Below are positions 52,544 to 61,464 of a stretch of DNA of 64,000 nucleotides, piece by piece. Origin of the DNA: Oscillospiraceae bacterium (GTDB taxonomy: Bacteria; Bacillota; Clostridia; Oscillospirales; Ruminococcaceae); contig BQOK01000001.1 in the NCBI GenBank assembly GCA_022835495.1, forward strand, positions 2,790,001-2,854,000. The letters run 5' to 3'. The notes beneath the pieces are model-generated. The model saw only the letters and a list, made by a program, of their open reading frames with translations. It made no database searches and was not told the DNA's origin. The position numbers were made by a program, and so were the translations under genes. Position 1 is the stretch's first letter. Each line of letters opens with the position of its first letter.

Positions 52544-54061
52544 TCACATTTCCCGCTCGAACACCAGCGGGCCTTCCGGGGCGGCAAAGCTGCGCCTTGC
52601 GCCGCCCTCAATTCTCTCGCCATCCAATTTCCAAGCGCCCCGGGGCAGCCAGACCTCCCGCTCCCGCGCGCCCTTTTGCAGAAGGGGTGCCACCAGCAGC
52701 CCTTCGCCCAGCATAAACTGATCCATGGCCGCCGCGCACGGTTCCCCGCCAAATTCATAGGCCATGGGCCGCAGGATGGGTTCACCCGTGCGGGCACAGT
52801 GCTCCCACGCCGCGCGCAGCGCGGGCAAAAAGCGCGCGCGGGTTTCCACCGCCCTGCGCACCGCCGCAAAGTCCCGCTCCCCCAGCACCCGCCAGGGCGC
52901 GGCGGAAAACTGCATCACCGGCATCAGGCACGCCGCCTCGGCCCAGCGCACGAACAGCTCCCCGTCCAGGGCCCCCTGGCCGTAAAAATTGCGGTATTCC
53001 CCGCCGCCGATCATGTCCGGGCACAGGAACGGGTGCCCGGTAAGGCCCTGCACCAGCGCATCGGGCACCAGCGCTGCAAGCCCGGTTTCGCCCCAGCTGT
53101 GGTCCTTGTCGCACAGCCGCTGCAAAAGCGGCCGGCCCCCCGCGCCGGCGGTCACCCGGAATTCATTCAGGGCATATTGTTCTCCGAAGTGCGCCCAGGC
53201 CCGCGAATGCGCGTCAGGGCTCACCTCGCCGCCCTCGGGGTAGTACAGGCTGTCGCCCCCATCAAATTTGAACCCCTCCACGCCCAGCGCCGTCAGGGTG
53301 TCCAGCCGGGTTTTCAACCAGGCGCAGGCCTTTGGCCGGGTCATGTCCAGCAGGGCGGACCAGCCGTTCCACCAGTGGGCAATGTGCACCTCGCCCCTGC
53401 CGTTTTTCACCAAAAGGCCTTTCTGCTCCAGCTCCCGGTATTCCTGCGTGTCCGGCGTGACAAAGGGGCAGACCCAAAGCATCACCGCAAACCCCAGCCG
53501 CCGCAGCTCGGCCAGCAGGGCGCCGGGGCTGGGGAACCTTTCGGCCGAAAAGCTCCATTTTCCATAATAATCGCTCCAGCCGTCGTCGATCATCAGCACC
53601 CCGGCGGGCAGGCCGTGGGCCAGAATGTCCCCGGCATACCGCAGCACCGCCTGCTGGGTCTGGTGGAAGGTCAGCTCGATCCAGGTGTTGTACACCGGGG
53701 CCTCCCTCAGCTTTTCCGAGGGGCCCGCCCCGCAGAAGGGGAAAAACCGCCGCATTGCGCCAAGGTACGCCCCGCGCAGGCCCCCCTCCTCCTGCCCCTC
53801 CAGGGTGCCGGCGCTGCACCAAATGTGCCCGCTGCCCAACCGCACCAGCATCCCCCCGCCGTTCCACAGCCACCGCCCTTTGGTCGAGACCAGCAGCGGC
53901 ATGGTCTGGTTCGGCGTTGCGTTGCGCCGCAGTTCCAGGGTGCGGCAGCAGTCCGCGGTATAGGGCTGGCAAAGGCCGTCGGTCACTGCGCCGCCGAACC
54001 ACGCTTCCCCGGGCAAAAAATCCAGCGCGGTTCCGGCGCTTGTTTCCTTCTTATCCCACAT
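52544..54061 (-). CDS. Glycoside hydrolase family 31
   Basis: A 505-residue GH31 enzyme. The nucleophile Asp lies in GVEGFKFDGGDSLYY (near residue 245) and the acid in CPDMIGGGEYRN (near 340); the barrel ends GEGLLVAPLLQ. GH31 enzymes act on alpha-linked glucose, xylose, galactose or sulfoquinovose. No signal peptide is present, so it acts in the cytoplasm on imported sugars. Its start overlaps the end of the GH16 gene by 11 nt, so it is translationally coupled. Confidence 0.88.
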   Translation of the reverse strand: MWDKKETSAGTALDFLPGEAWFGGAVTDGLCQPYTADCCRTLELRRNATPNQTMPLLVSTKGRWLWNGGGMLVRLGSGHIWCSAGTLEGQEEGGLRGAYLGAMRRFFPFCGAGPSEKLREAPVYNTWIELTFHQTQQAVLRYAGDILAHGLPAGVLMIDDGWSDYYGKWSFSAERFPSPGALLAELRRLGFAVMLWVCPFVTPDTQEYRELEQKGLLVKNGRGEVHIAHWWNGWSALLDMTRPKACAWLKTRLDTLTALGVEGFKFDGGDSLYYPEGGEVSPDAHSRAWAHFGEQYALNEFRVTAGAGGRPLLQRLCDKDHSWGETGLAALVPDALVQGLTGHPFLCPDMIGGGEYRNFYGQGALDGELFVRWAEAACLMPVMQFSAAPWRVLGERDFAAVRRAVETRARFLPALRAAWEHCARTGEPILRPMAYEFGGEPCAAAMDQFMLGEGLLVAPLLQKGAREREVWLPRGAWKLDGERIEGGARRSFAAPEGPLVFEREM

Positions 54062-55841
54062 GATACACTTCCAGCTCGTTCACCGCAAAGTGCTTCCAGG
54101 TCAGGTTGGCCGCGTACACCTTCATGCGCAGATAGCGCACGCCCTGCACCGGCGCCAGATCAAAGGTCTTCTGCTCCACCTCTGTCCCTGTGGTCTGCCA
54201 GCTCAGAGCGGTCTGGGGAACCACCTCGGTCCAGGTTTCACCCTCTGCCGACACCTCAAAAGAAACGCTGGTGGGGGCCTGGTCCCGGGCGTACCAGCAG
54301 TGCAGCTGGATCTGGTTAAAATCCACCGGCTGCGCCCACGCCAACGTGATCTCCTGCGGGAAGCCCGGCCTGTCCCTGCTCTGGGCGGCGGTGGCGCGGT
54401 CCCCATCCACCAGCAGCCCGCCGTTTTCGCTGTTCAGCACCGGGGTGCTCTCGGCGGCAAGGTTCACGTTCACCGGGGCCGCAGTGGAATCTTTTACAAT
54501 GACCTCGTTGATGGCGTAATGCTTCCATTGCAGGTTTGCGCTGTTGACCTTGATGCGCAGCGCCCTGCCCTGCGCCTGCGGAAAGGTGAGGACCCGCTCT
54601 TCCACCTGCCAGTCGTTCCCGTTCCAGTTCACATCGCCCGAGGCCGCCACCGGGGTCCACCCCGTTTGCCCGTCCTCCGATACCTCCAGCTCCCAGTTGG
54701 TGGGGCCCTGGCCCTGGCCGTAAGCCGCCTTCAGAATAAATGTGTCAAAGGTCTGCGTGTCCGCCCAATCCAGATAATAATACTGGGGGAAGGTGGGGTT
54801 GTCCTTGCTCTGCAATGCGGAATACGGGTCGCAGTCGATCATGTTGCTGGGCGGGCTGGTCCATTTCCAGTCCTGCCCGCCGCCCGCAACGGCAAAGGGC
54901 GCCAGGTTTTGCCCCTCTGCGGGGGCAGCGGCCTCCGCGGCCTCCTGGGCCAGCATCTCATCCGTTTTGTATACCCTGAAATAGTCCACCTCAAACCGCT
55001 TGGGGTACACCCCATTCGGGTCGATGGTGCCGCTCCAAAGTGGGGCGTTGTTCTCGTAGATCCCCAAAAAGGTGGCCATTTTATAGTTCGGCGATTGGGC
55101 CGTTTCCTTCACCAGCTGCCCGTCAAAATAAAATTTCATTCCGGTGGGCAGCCACTCAAACCCATACACATGAAAGTCCTGCGAAACATCGCAGGCAGGG
55201 TAATAGTCCAGGCTCTGCTCCTTCAGGTTGGGGTCATCCCAGGGATGCACCGACACCCGCACCCGGCTCTTTTTGCTGCCGCAGTCCGGGCCGCAGATCT
55301 CGAACAGGTCCAGCTCCGCGTTCCGGCCCGGGTGCTCCTCGTTGCCGATCATCCACCAGGCGCTGTGCAGCCCACCGTCGTGCGGCACCCGGGCGCGCAG
55401 TTCAAAATAGCCGTACTTTGTTTCAAAATTCGTGACCGCCCGGTGATGCCCGGTGATATAGCAGCTGTCCCAAAAGAGATGCATCCCGTCGCGCATGCCG
55501 GTCTGGATGCTGGACACCTTTTGAATGTCGCTGCCGTGCCACCAGGGCCCCTGGGTATCCTTTTCGATCTTGAGGGAAAGAATGCCGTCGGTCACATCGT
55601 AATGCGCCAGGCTCTGCTCCTGGGTGGTCCAGTGGGGCAGATACGAGTCGGAAAAGAGCGTGGGGTTCAGCACCGGGTCGCTGAACTCCTCGCTCAGCAC
55701 CAGGTTCCAGCCCGCTTTTTCCAGGGGGCTGGGCGGTGTGTCGGCCGCAAGCGCCGCGCTCGGCCCCACAGTGCAGGCCAGCAGGCCGGCGCAGACCGCC
55801 GCGGAAACCGCGCGCTTTGTAATGTTTGCCTTAAAAAACAT
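54051..55841 (-). CDS. Secreted GH16 glycanase with two F5/8-type domains
   Basis: A 596-residue exported protein. The signal peptide likely ends at ALA-AD near residue 33. The GH16 domain (about 40-295) carries the catalytic ExDxxE motif as NAELDLFEICG. Two related C-terminal repeats (about 310-450 and 455-596) look like F5/8 type C / CBM32 domains (e.g. WELEVSEDGQTGW, SFEVSAEGETW). GH16 cuts beta-1,3/1,4-glucans, carrageenan, agar and related polysaccharides; the substrate here is not clear. It acts outside the cell before import. Confidence 0.9.
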   Translation of the reverse strand: MFFKANITKRAVSAAVCAGLLACTVGPSAALAADTPPSPLEKAGWNLVLSEEFSDPVLNPTLFSDSYLPHWTTQEQSLAHYDVTDGILSLKIEKDTQGPWWHGSDIQKVSSIQTGMRDGMHLFWDSCYITGHHRAVTNFETKYGYFELRARVPHDGGLHSAWWMIGNEEHPGRNAELDLFEICGPDCGSKKSRVRVSVHPWDDPNLKEQSLDYYPACDVSQDFHVYGFEWLPTGMKFYFDGQLVKETAQSPNYKMATFLGIYENNAPLWSGTIDPNGVYPKRFEVDYFRVYKTDEMLAQEAAEAAAPAEGQNLAPFAVAGGGQDWKWTSPPSNMIDCDPYSALQSKDNPTFPQYYYLDWADTQTFDTFILKAAYGQGQGPTNWELEVSEDGQTGWTPVAASGDVNWNGNDWQVEERVLTFPQAQGRALRIKVNSANLQWKHYAINEVIVKDSTAAPVNVNLAAESTPVLNSENGGLLVDGDRATAAQSRDRPGFPQEITLAWAQPVDFNQIQLHCWYARDQAPTSVSFEVSAEGETWTEVVPQTALSWQTTGTEVEQKTFDLAPVQGVRYLRMKVYAANLTWKHFAVNELEVYHVG

Positions 55842-55890
55842 GTGTAAACTCCTTTCGTTTTATGGTTCTCTTCGCGCCCCGGGCGCGTTT

Positions 55891-57126
55891 TTACAATTCC
55901 TCCACGGTGTGGCAAAGGCGTGAGCGCTCGGCTGCAAAACAGATCAGGTGCCCTTGCAGCGAAGCCTGCGCCGAAGAAAGCGTCTGCGCTCCCCCCTGCC
56001 GCACGGCCCGCACAAAATCCCGCATCAGGTAATAATCGCCGCCGCCATGGCCGTAATTGTTGGTCTCGGGCGGCGCTTCCACGGGGATCACCTGCGGATC
56101 AGCCTGCCCAAAGCGGTGCAGGCTGATCCGCCCGGTGTTCATATCCGCCGTGATCTGCCCCCCGGTGCCCGTGATTTTCAGCTGGCGCGCCATATCGGTG
56201 GTAAACGCGGTCATGGCAAAGCTGGCCACGGCCCCGCCCTCAAACTCCAGGTTCACCACCTGCCGGTCCACCACGTCGTTGTCGCACCGGTACACGCACC
56301 GGCCGTACGGCCCCTCCCGCAGCGCCTTTTCCCTGCCCTCGCGGCTCAGGTCGGTGGTGAGCATGTCCGTGGGCCAGCCCACGTTTTCGGTCAAATAGAT
56401 GCGCGGCGCGTAATAAGGGCAGCTGCCGCTGGCCGGGCAGCCGTCCAGGCAGCGGGCGGGCGCGCCCTTGGGGGCGTGGGCCGCGTCGAAGTGCCGCAGG
56501 CTGCCAAAGCTCGCCACCCGCTCACAGCGCCGCCCCACCAGCCACAGCAGAATGTCCATGTCGTGGCAGCTCTTTTGCAGGATCATGGGCGAAACCGCCC
56601 CGCTGCGCCAGTTGCCCCGCACAAAGCTGTGGGCGTGGTGCCAATACCCCACGTTCTCGATCTGCGCCAGGGCCGCCACCTCGCCCACCGCCCCTTCGTC
56701 CACCAGGCGTTTCAGTGTGGCATAAAACGGGGTATAGCGCAGCACATGGCACACGCACAGCACCCGGCCCCCCCGCTCGGCCGCGGCGGCAATGGCCCTG
56801 CACTCCGCCTCGGAATTGCTCATGGGCTTTTCCAGCAAAACGTGGTAGCCTTTTTCCAGCGCCGCCAGGGCCGGGGCGGTGTGCAGCCCGTCCAGGGTGC
56901 AGATCAGCGCCGCGTCCGCCATACGGGGCTTTTCCAGCAGGGGCTCCCAGCTGGAAAAGCTGCGCTCCGGCCCAACACCGTGCGCCCGGCACGCCAGCTC
57001 CCGCCGGTCCTGCCGCGGTTCGGCCACCGCCACGATCCTGAGCTCCTCCGGGTGCTGCCGGGCATATTCGGCATAGACCTGCCCCCGCGCCCCCGCGCCG
57101 ACCAGCACCGCCGTTACCTGCTTCAT
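55891..57126 (-). CDS. Gfo/Idh/MocA family oxidoreductase
   Basis: A 411-residue NAD(P)-dependent oxidoreductase. The Rossmann motif is VGAGARGQVYAEYA at the N terminus, EKPMSNSEAECRAI near residue 98 is the EKP catalytic motif, and a His/Lys-type active site follows near QKSCHDMDIL. Such enzymes oxidise or isomerise sugars. The ATG overlaps the DUF4091 stop (ATGA). Confidence 0.9.
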   Translation of the reverse strand: MKQVTAVLVGAGARGQVYAEYARQHPEELRIVAVAEPRQDRRELACRAHGVGPERSFSSWEPLLEKPRMADAALICTLDGLHTAPALAALEKGYHVLLEKPMSNSEAECRAIAAAAERGGRVLCVCHVLRYTPFYATLKRLVDEGAVGEVAALAQIENVGYWHHAHSFVRGNWRSGAVSPMILQKSCHDMDILLWLVGRRCERVASFGSLRHFDAAHAPKGAPARCLDGCPASGSCPYYAPRIYLTENVGWPTDMLTTDLSREGREKALREGPYGRCVYRCDNDVVDRQVVNLEFEGGAVASFAMTAFTTDMARQLKITGTGGQITADMNTGRISLHRFGQADPQVIPVEAPPETNNYGHGGGDYYLMRDFVRAVRQGGAQTLSSAQASLQGHLICFAAERSRLCHTVEEL

Positions 57127-58769
57127 GCCCCAGCCTCCTGTTTTTCCAGCGCCCGCAGCAGCTCCTCGTACACCTGCTCAAACACCGCCGGGTCGTCGTT
57201 GTATTGGTGGTTGTTCACAAACACCCGGGCTGCCAGCGCGTCGTGCGCCGCCGGGTCCCGCCCGCGCAGCAGCGCCAGCAGGGCTGCGTCCTCCGCGCCC
57301 CGCCGGGCCGCCTCCATGCGCATGCCCGGCCAGGGTCCGTCCGTGCCCGGATACACCACAAAGGCGTCCCCGCACGGGAAATTCGTGCCGATGCCCGTGG
57401 GGTTTGGGCAGCTGGTGCCCCGGAAGGGGTCCATGCCCGGGGCGAACTGGTTGAAGCCCCAGTGCAGAAAGCCCCCCAGGCGGTTCGCCGCGCAGCCCCA
57501 GAACAGCAGCCGCCCCTTGAGCAGCGCAAAATCCAAAAAGCGGTTCAGCCAGTTCCCCTCGGGCCCGCAGCACACATACCCCCAGACCTCCTCGCCCAGC
57601 GCGGCCAGCCCGTCGAAGGCGGCCTGGTTCTCCTCGTAGCCGGGGGTGCCCGGCACCCAAATGTCCACCCCGCCCCGGAATTCGGCCGAGCCCACCGCCT
57701 CGATCACCCGCACCCCGGGCAGATACTTGCGCAGAATGCCTGCCGCCAGATAATACTGCCGCTTGCGGGCGTTCAGGGTGTGCTGATCCTTAAAGTGGAT
57801 GTCCGGCTCGTCGTGGATGTGAAAGAGCACCTTGTCCTGCCAGCCGTGCCGGGTCAAAAACTCCGCCAGCGCCTGCACGAACCGCACGGTCACCGCATAG
57901 CCCTCGGGGCTGTCGATGGGCAGCTCGGGCGCCATGGCGCATTTGAACGAGTCGGTGTACATGTCCGGCGCGCCGCCCGGCAAAAAGCCGCGGCTCAACA
58001 GGGTTCCCAGCTCCATGCGCTGCATCCCCTCGGCAAAAAAGCTCTCGATCATGGGGCACAGGTACTCAAAGTCGAACTGGTACGGCTCCCGCGCGGCAAC
58101 GCAGGCGTCGTCCAGCTCAATGTAAAACATGGTTTGGTGCATCCGCCGCATGGCCCGGGCGTATTGCCGCACCATGTCGTAAAAGGCCGGGGTGCCCTTT
58201 TCCACCCCATGGAAGCGGCAGATCGCCTCCTGGCTGAACCAGTTGGTCACGGGGAACGCGTCCTGCGGGATCGCCGTCCCGTACACCCGCACGCGCAGGG
58301 TGCACCGGTATTCCCCAAGGCGCAGCACCGCCGTGTGTTCCCCCGCCGCAAGCCCCGGCTTGGGGCACAGGCAAACATACAGCGCCGCAAGCCCGTTTTC
58401 AGTCTCGATCTCCCCTGTTGGCGCGGGCTTCAGGCAGTCGTACACCCAAAAAGGCGCCAGCCGGGTGGCATAGGCCGGTTTTTCGCCGGGGCGCTCGGCC
58501 AGCACCATGGCGCCCCCCTGCTGGGTGCCGTCGCCGGTATTATACTCCACGGGAACGGCCTTCATCGCAAAAAACTCCGGCGTAAAGCTGTCGCTTTCCA
58601 GCGCGGCTTTCACCGCGCTCTTGCCGGCCGCCAGCAAAAGCTGCACCCCCGGCCGGCCGTTCAGGGGCATGGCCAGCCGCAGCCCGGCCGGCAGCGGGCC
58701 TCGGGCGGTGTCCGGGTAAAAAAACTCCTCCCGGGCGCTGATCGCGCCCTCAAACACGGTTTGTTCCAT
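57123..58769 (-). CDS. DUF4091-type glycoside hydrolase-like protein
   Basis: A 548-residue protein with an N-terminal beta-rich part (about 1-160), a TIM-barrel-like middle and the DUF4091 C-terminal signature GGFLHWGFNQFAPGMDP. Conserved acidic residues in HIHDEPDIHFKD (near residue 335) may be catalytic. No signal peptide is seen. The family is found in polysaccharide operons but its activity is not well established. First catabolic gene after the transporter genes. Confidence 0.82.
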   Translation of the reverse strand: MEQTVFEGAISAREEFFYPDTARGPLPAGLRLAMPLNGRPGVQLLLAAGKSAVKAALESDSFTPEFFAMKAVPVEYNTGDGTQQGGAMVLAERPGEKPAYATRLAPFWVYDCLKPAPTGEIETENGLAALYVCLCPKPGLAAGEHTAVLRLGEYRCTLRVRVYGTAIPQDAFPVTNWFSQEAICRFHGVEKGTPAFYDMVRQYARAMRRMHQTMFYIELDDACVAAREPYQFDFEYLCPMIESFFAEGMQRMELGTLLSRGFLPGGAPDMYTDSFKCAMAPELPIDSPEGYAVTVRFVQALAEFLTRHGWQDKVLFHIHDEPDIHFKDQHTLNARKRQYYLAAGILRKYLPGVRVIEAVGSAEFRGGVDIWVPGTPGYEENQAAFDGLAALGEEVWGYVCCGPEGNWLNRFLDFALLKGRLLFWGCAANRLGGFLHWGFNQFAPGMDPFRGTSCPNPTGIGTNFPCGDAFVVYPGTDGPWPGMRMEAARRGAEDAALLALLRGRDPAAHDALAARVFVNNHQYNDDPAVFEQVYEELLRALEKQEAGA

Positions 58770-58791
58770 ACGCGTTTCTCTCCATAAAACA

Positions 58792-58824
58792 AGCGTGGGC
58801 AGGGCCGGCAGCCCTGCCCACGCT
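58792..58824 (-). terminator. Terminator-like hairpin after the binding-protein gene
   Basis: A 14-bp perfect stem (58792-58805 with 58811-58824) is followed on the minus strand by TGTTTTA. It lies between the binding protein and the DUF4091 gene and may stop part of the transcription or protect the upstream mRNA. Confidence 0.75.
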
Positions 58825-58864
58825 CTCATTCTTTTTTGGTGGTGGGTTTTAAAGGATATCCTTT

Positions 58865-60478
58865 TTACTTCGCCTTGATCCCCAATTCGGCGGCCTTGGC
58901 GTTCACCTCGTCCAGCATGGCGGACAGGCCCTTGCCCTCATAAGAGGCCAGCAGATCGTCCACCATCTTTTCCACAGGGTCGGTGCCCATCATGATCTGC
59001 AGCAGGTCGTCGTTGGTGCTGTAGGTAAAGGCGTCCTTCAGCGGGGTCGAAAGGAACAGCACGCCGTCGTAATAGGCGGGCAGGGTGCCGTTCTTCACCG
59101 CGTCTTCGTGGCGCGCCTCGTTCAGGGCGCGGTACGCGGGCGAAATGGCCGAGGGGAAGCTGGTATCCCAAGATTCCGGGTTCCACATGGCCAAGCTGGT
59201 CAGGTTGGAGTTCGAGTTGCAGTAGGTATACTTCTCGGTGGGGTTCACGCCCTCGCGCATGACCACCTTGCCGTCCTTCACATCGTAGTCCTCGCCCTCA
59301 AAGCCGCAGAACACAAGGCGGCTGCCCTCTTCGGAATACAGGTAGTCGAACAAACGGCAGATCGCGGCCATCTTTTCGTCGTCCACCTTGGCGGAGATAT
59401 AGCTTTCGGACCAGGATTCGGTGTCCACAAAGTAGTAGCGGTTGCCGTCGGCCGAGGGGTACAGCTTGGCAATGCGGTTGTTTTCCAAAAAGCTGCCCGC
59501 GCCGTAAAGCTCATCGTAATCGCGGCCGATGTTGCTCTCCAGGCCGGCGGGGCCGGACCAGGCGAACACCATGGCGGCGCTTTGGCCCTGCAGGTACTTC
59601 TCCTTGCTGGTTTCCAGCTTCGCCAGGGCGATGTCCTTCTCGATCACGCCCTCGGTGTACAGATCCCGGGCAAACTGCATGGCGCTCACCAAAGCGTCCC
59701 GGTCTGCAAAATAGCTGGGGGCAAATTTGCCGCTCGCGTCGGCCACCCATTTTTTGTCGATGATGCCGGCATACGGATACACAAACCCGCCGATCAGCTC
59801 GGGCAGGGCCTGGGTCATGCCGGAAATGTGCTTGCCCTCGGGGTCGGCGGCCACGATCCGTTTGATCATGTCGGCAAACTCCTCATAGGTCTCGGGCTCC
59901 TTGGTCACGCCGGCGGCCTGGGCCAGGTCCCAGCGATACACCACGTTGCGGTCCAGCACGCTGTAGCTGATGTCGCCGTAGGTGGTGCGGGGGATCATGT
60001 ACAGCTTGCCGTCACGGGCGGCGGCCTGGGCGCGCTCCATCTGCATGTGCTCGGCCAGGTTGGGGTAGGCCGAAAGATCCTCCGGCAGCGCGCGGATCAC
60101 GCCCTGCTCGATCCAGTTGCCATAGAAGGATTTTGCCACAAAGTCGCCGGCAAAAATGTCGGGCAGCTGGCCGTTGGTGGCCCACAGCTGGATCTTTTGC
60201 TCCGAGTCGTCCCAGGTAACATTCTGGGGCACCAGCTTCACGCCGGTCTTCTCCTCGATCTGCTTGAGCACGGGGTCGTCCGGGTTGGAAAGTGCTTCCT
60301 CCACGCCCCAAATGGCGATGGACACCTCAACAGGCGCTTTGCTTCCGGCATCTGTGCCGGAAGCAGGGTCTGCCGCAGACCCTGCGGGGGTCGAGCCGGC
60401 GCCGCCGCAGCCGGCCAGCAGCCCGGCAGCCATGGCCACGCTCAGGCCAAGCGCAAGAAAACGATTTGCTTTTTTCAT
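58865..60478 (-). CDS. Extracellular solute-binding lipoprotein (sugar)
   Basis: A 537-residue binding protein with lipoprotein signal and lipobox LAGC at about residue 23. It is similar in length and layout to the one at 9993-11594. The middle contains WSGPAGLESNIG and the C terminus KAAELGIKAK. It supplies the permeases encoded just upstream in the operon. Its gene is followed by a strong hairpin, as in the other importer. Confidence 0.9.
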   Translation of the reverse strand: MKKANRFLALGLSVAMAAGLLAGCGGAGSTPAGSAADPASGTDAGSKAPVEVSIAIWGVEEALSNPDDPVLKQIEEKTGVKLVPQNVTWDDSEQKIQLWATNGQLPDIFAGDFVAKSFYGNWIEQGVIRALPEDLSAYPNLAEHMQMERAQAAARDGKLYMIPRTTYGDISYSVLDRNVVYRWDLAQAAGVTKEPETYEEFADMIKRIVAADPEGKHISGMTQALPELIGGFVYPYAGIIDKKWVADASGKFAPSYFADRDALVSAMQFARDLYTEGVIEKDIALAKLETSKEKYLQGQSAAMVFAWSGPAGLESNIGRDYDELYGAGSFLENNRIAKLYPSADGNRYYFVDTESWSESYISAKVDDEKMAAICRLFDYLYSEEGSRLVFCGFEGEDYDVKDGKVVMREGVNPTEKYTYCNSNSNLTSLAMWNPESWDTSFPSAISPAYRALNEARHEDAVKNGTLPAYYDGVLFLSTPLKDAFTYSTNDDLLQIMMGTDPVEKMVDDLLASYEGKGLSAMLDEVNAKAAELGIKAK

Positions 60479-60566
60479 GGTTCTTCTCCTTTTCTTATGG
60501 TCAGTATATCACACCGCCGCGCTGGTGTGCGCGGCGAAAGCCGTTGAAAACCGCCCGCACCGGGCG

Positions 60567-61445
60567 TTACTCCTTCACCGAGCCGATCATCACCCCTTTT
60601 ACAAAATATTTCTGCAGGAAAGGGTACACGCAGATGATGGGCACCATGGTCACAATAATGGCCGCCATCTGCACCGACTGCACGAACACCTTGGTGCCGC
60701 TCAGCATGGACTGCGCCTGGCTGCCCAGCTGGGTATTAAAGCTCACCAGCACATCCCGCAGATAAATTTGCAGGGGCTTGATGTTCTTGTCGTTGATGTA
60801 AAGGAAGGCCTCCCACCAGCCGTTCCACCGCTCCACCGCGTAAAACAGCGCAAAGGTGGCCATGAAAGGCTTCGAGATGGGCACATAAATGCGCGCCAGC
60901 ACCGTGAATTCGTTGGCCCCGTCAATGCGGGCCGCCTCCTCCAGGCTGGGGGGCAGGCTTGCAAAGTAGTTTTTCATAATAATCAGGTAATAGGTGCTGA
61001 TCATGGTGGGCAGGATCATGCACCACACCGTGTTGTCCAGGTGCAGCTGGCACACCACCAGGTAGGTGGGGATCAGCCCGCCCGAGAACAGCATGGTAAA
61101 CAGGATCATGCTTAAAAAGAAGTTCCGCCCCGCCAGCCGCTTTTTGCTCAGCACATAGGCGGCCACCACCGAAAAGGTCATGTTCAGCGCAACGCCCACA
61201 ACGGTCACGAACACGGTGGTGCCCAGCGATTTGAAAAAGTACATGTCTTTTATAATGGCCTTGTAGCCGGTAAAGTCGAGCACATGGGGGTATAAGTAGG
61301 GGGAGTACCGGGCGCTGGTCACCGTGTTGGAAAGCGACACGATCAGCACGTTGTAAAACGGGTACAGGGTCACAAGGGCCAGCACCCCAAACACCGCGTA
61401 TAACACGACCTCAAAGGCCGAAAGCTTTTTCTTCTTTTTTATCAT
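60567..61445 (-). CDS. Sugar ABC transporter permease (LplC/YtcP type)
   Basis: A 292-residue permease of the MalG/LplC branch with the coupling loop LEEAARIDGANEFTVLARIYVPIS and typical end KYFVKGVMIGSVKE. This is the normal length, without the N-terminal extension found in its counterpart at 7697-8896. It follows the other permease by 19 bp. Confidence 0.92.
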   Translation of the reverse strand: MIKKKKKLSAFEVVLYAVFGVLALVTLYPFYNVLIVSLSNTVTSARYSPYLYPHVLDFTGYKAIIKDMYFFKSLGTTVFVTVVGVALNMTFSVVAAYVLSKKRLAGRNFFLSMILFTMLFSGGLIPTYLVVCQLHLDNTVWCMILPTMISTYYLIIMKNYFASLPPSLEEAARIDGANEFTVLARIYVPISKPFMATFALFYAVERWNGWWEAFLYINDKNIKPLQIYLRDVLVSFNTQLGSQAQSMLSGTKVFVQSVQMAAIIVTMVPIICVYPFLQKYFVKGVMIGSVKE

Positions 61446-61464
61446 GGATCTTTGCGGCCTCCTT

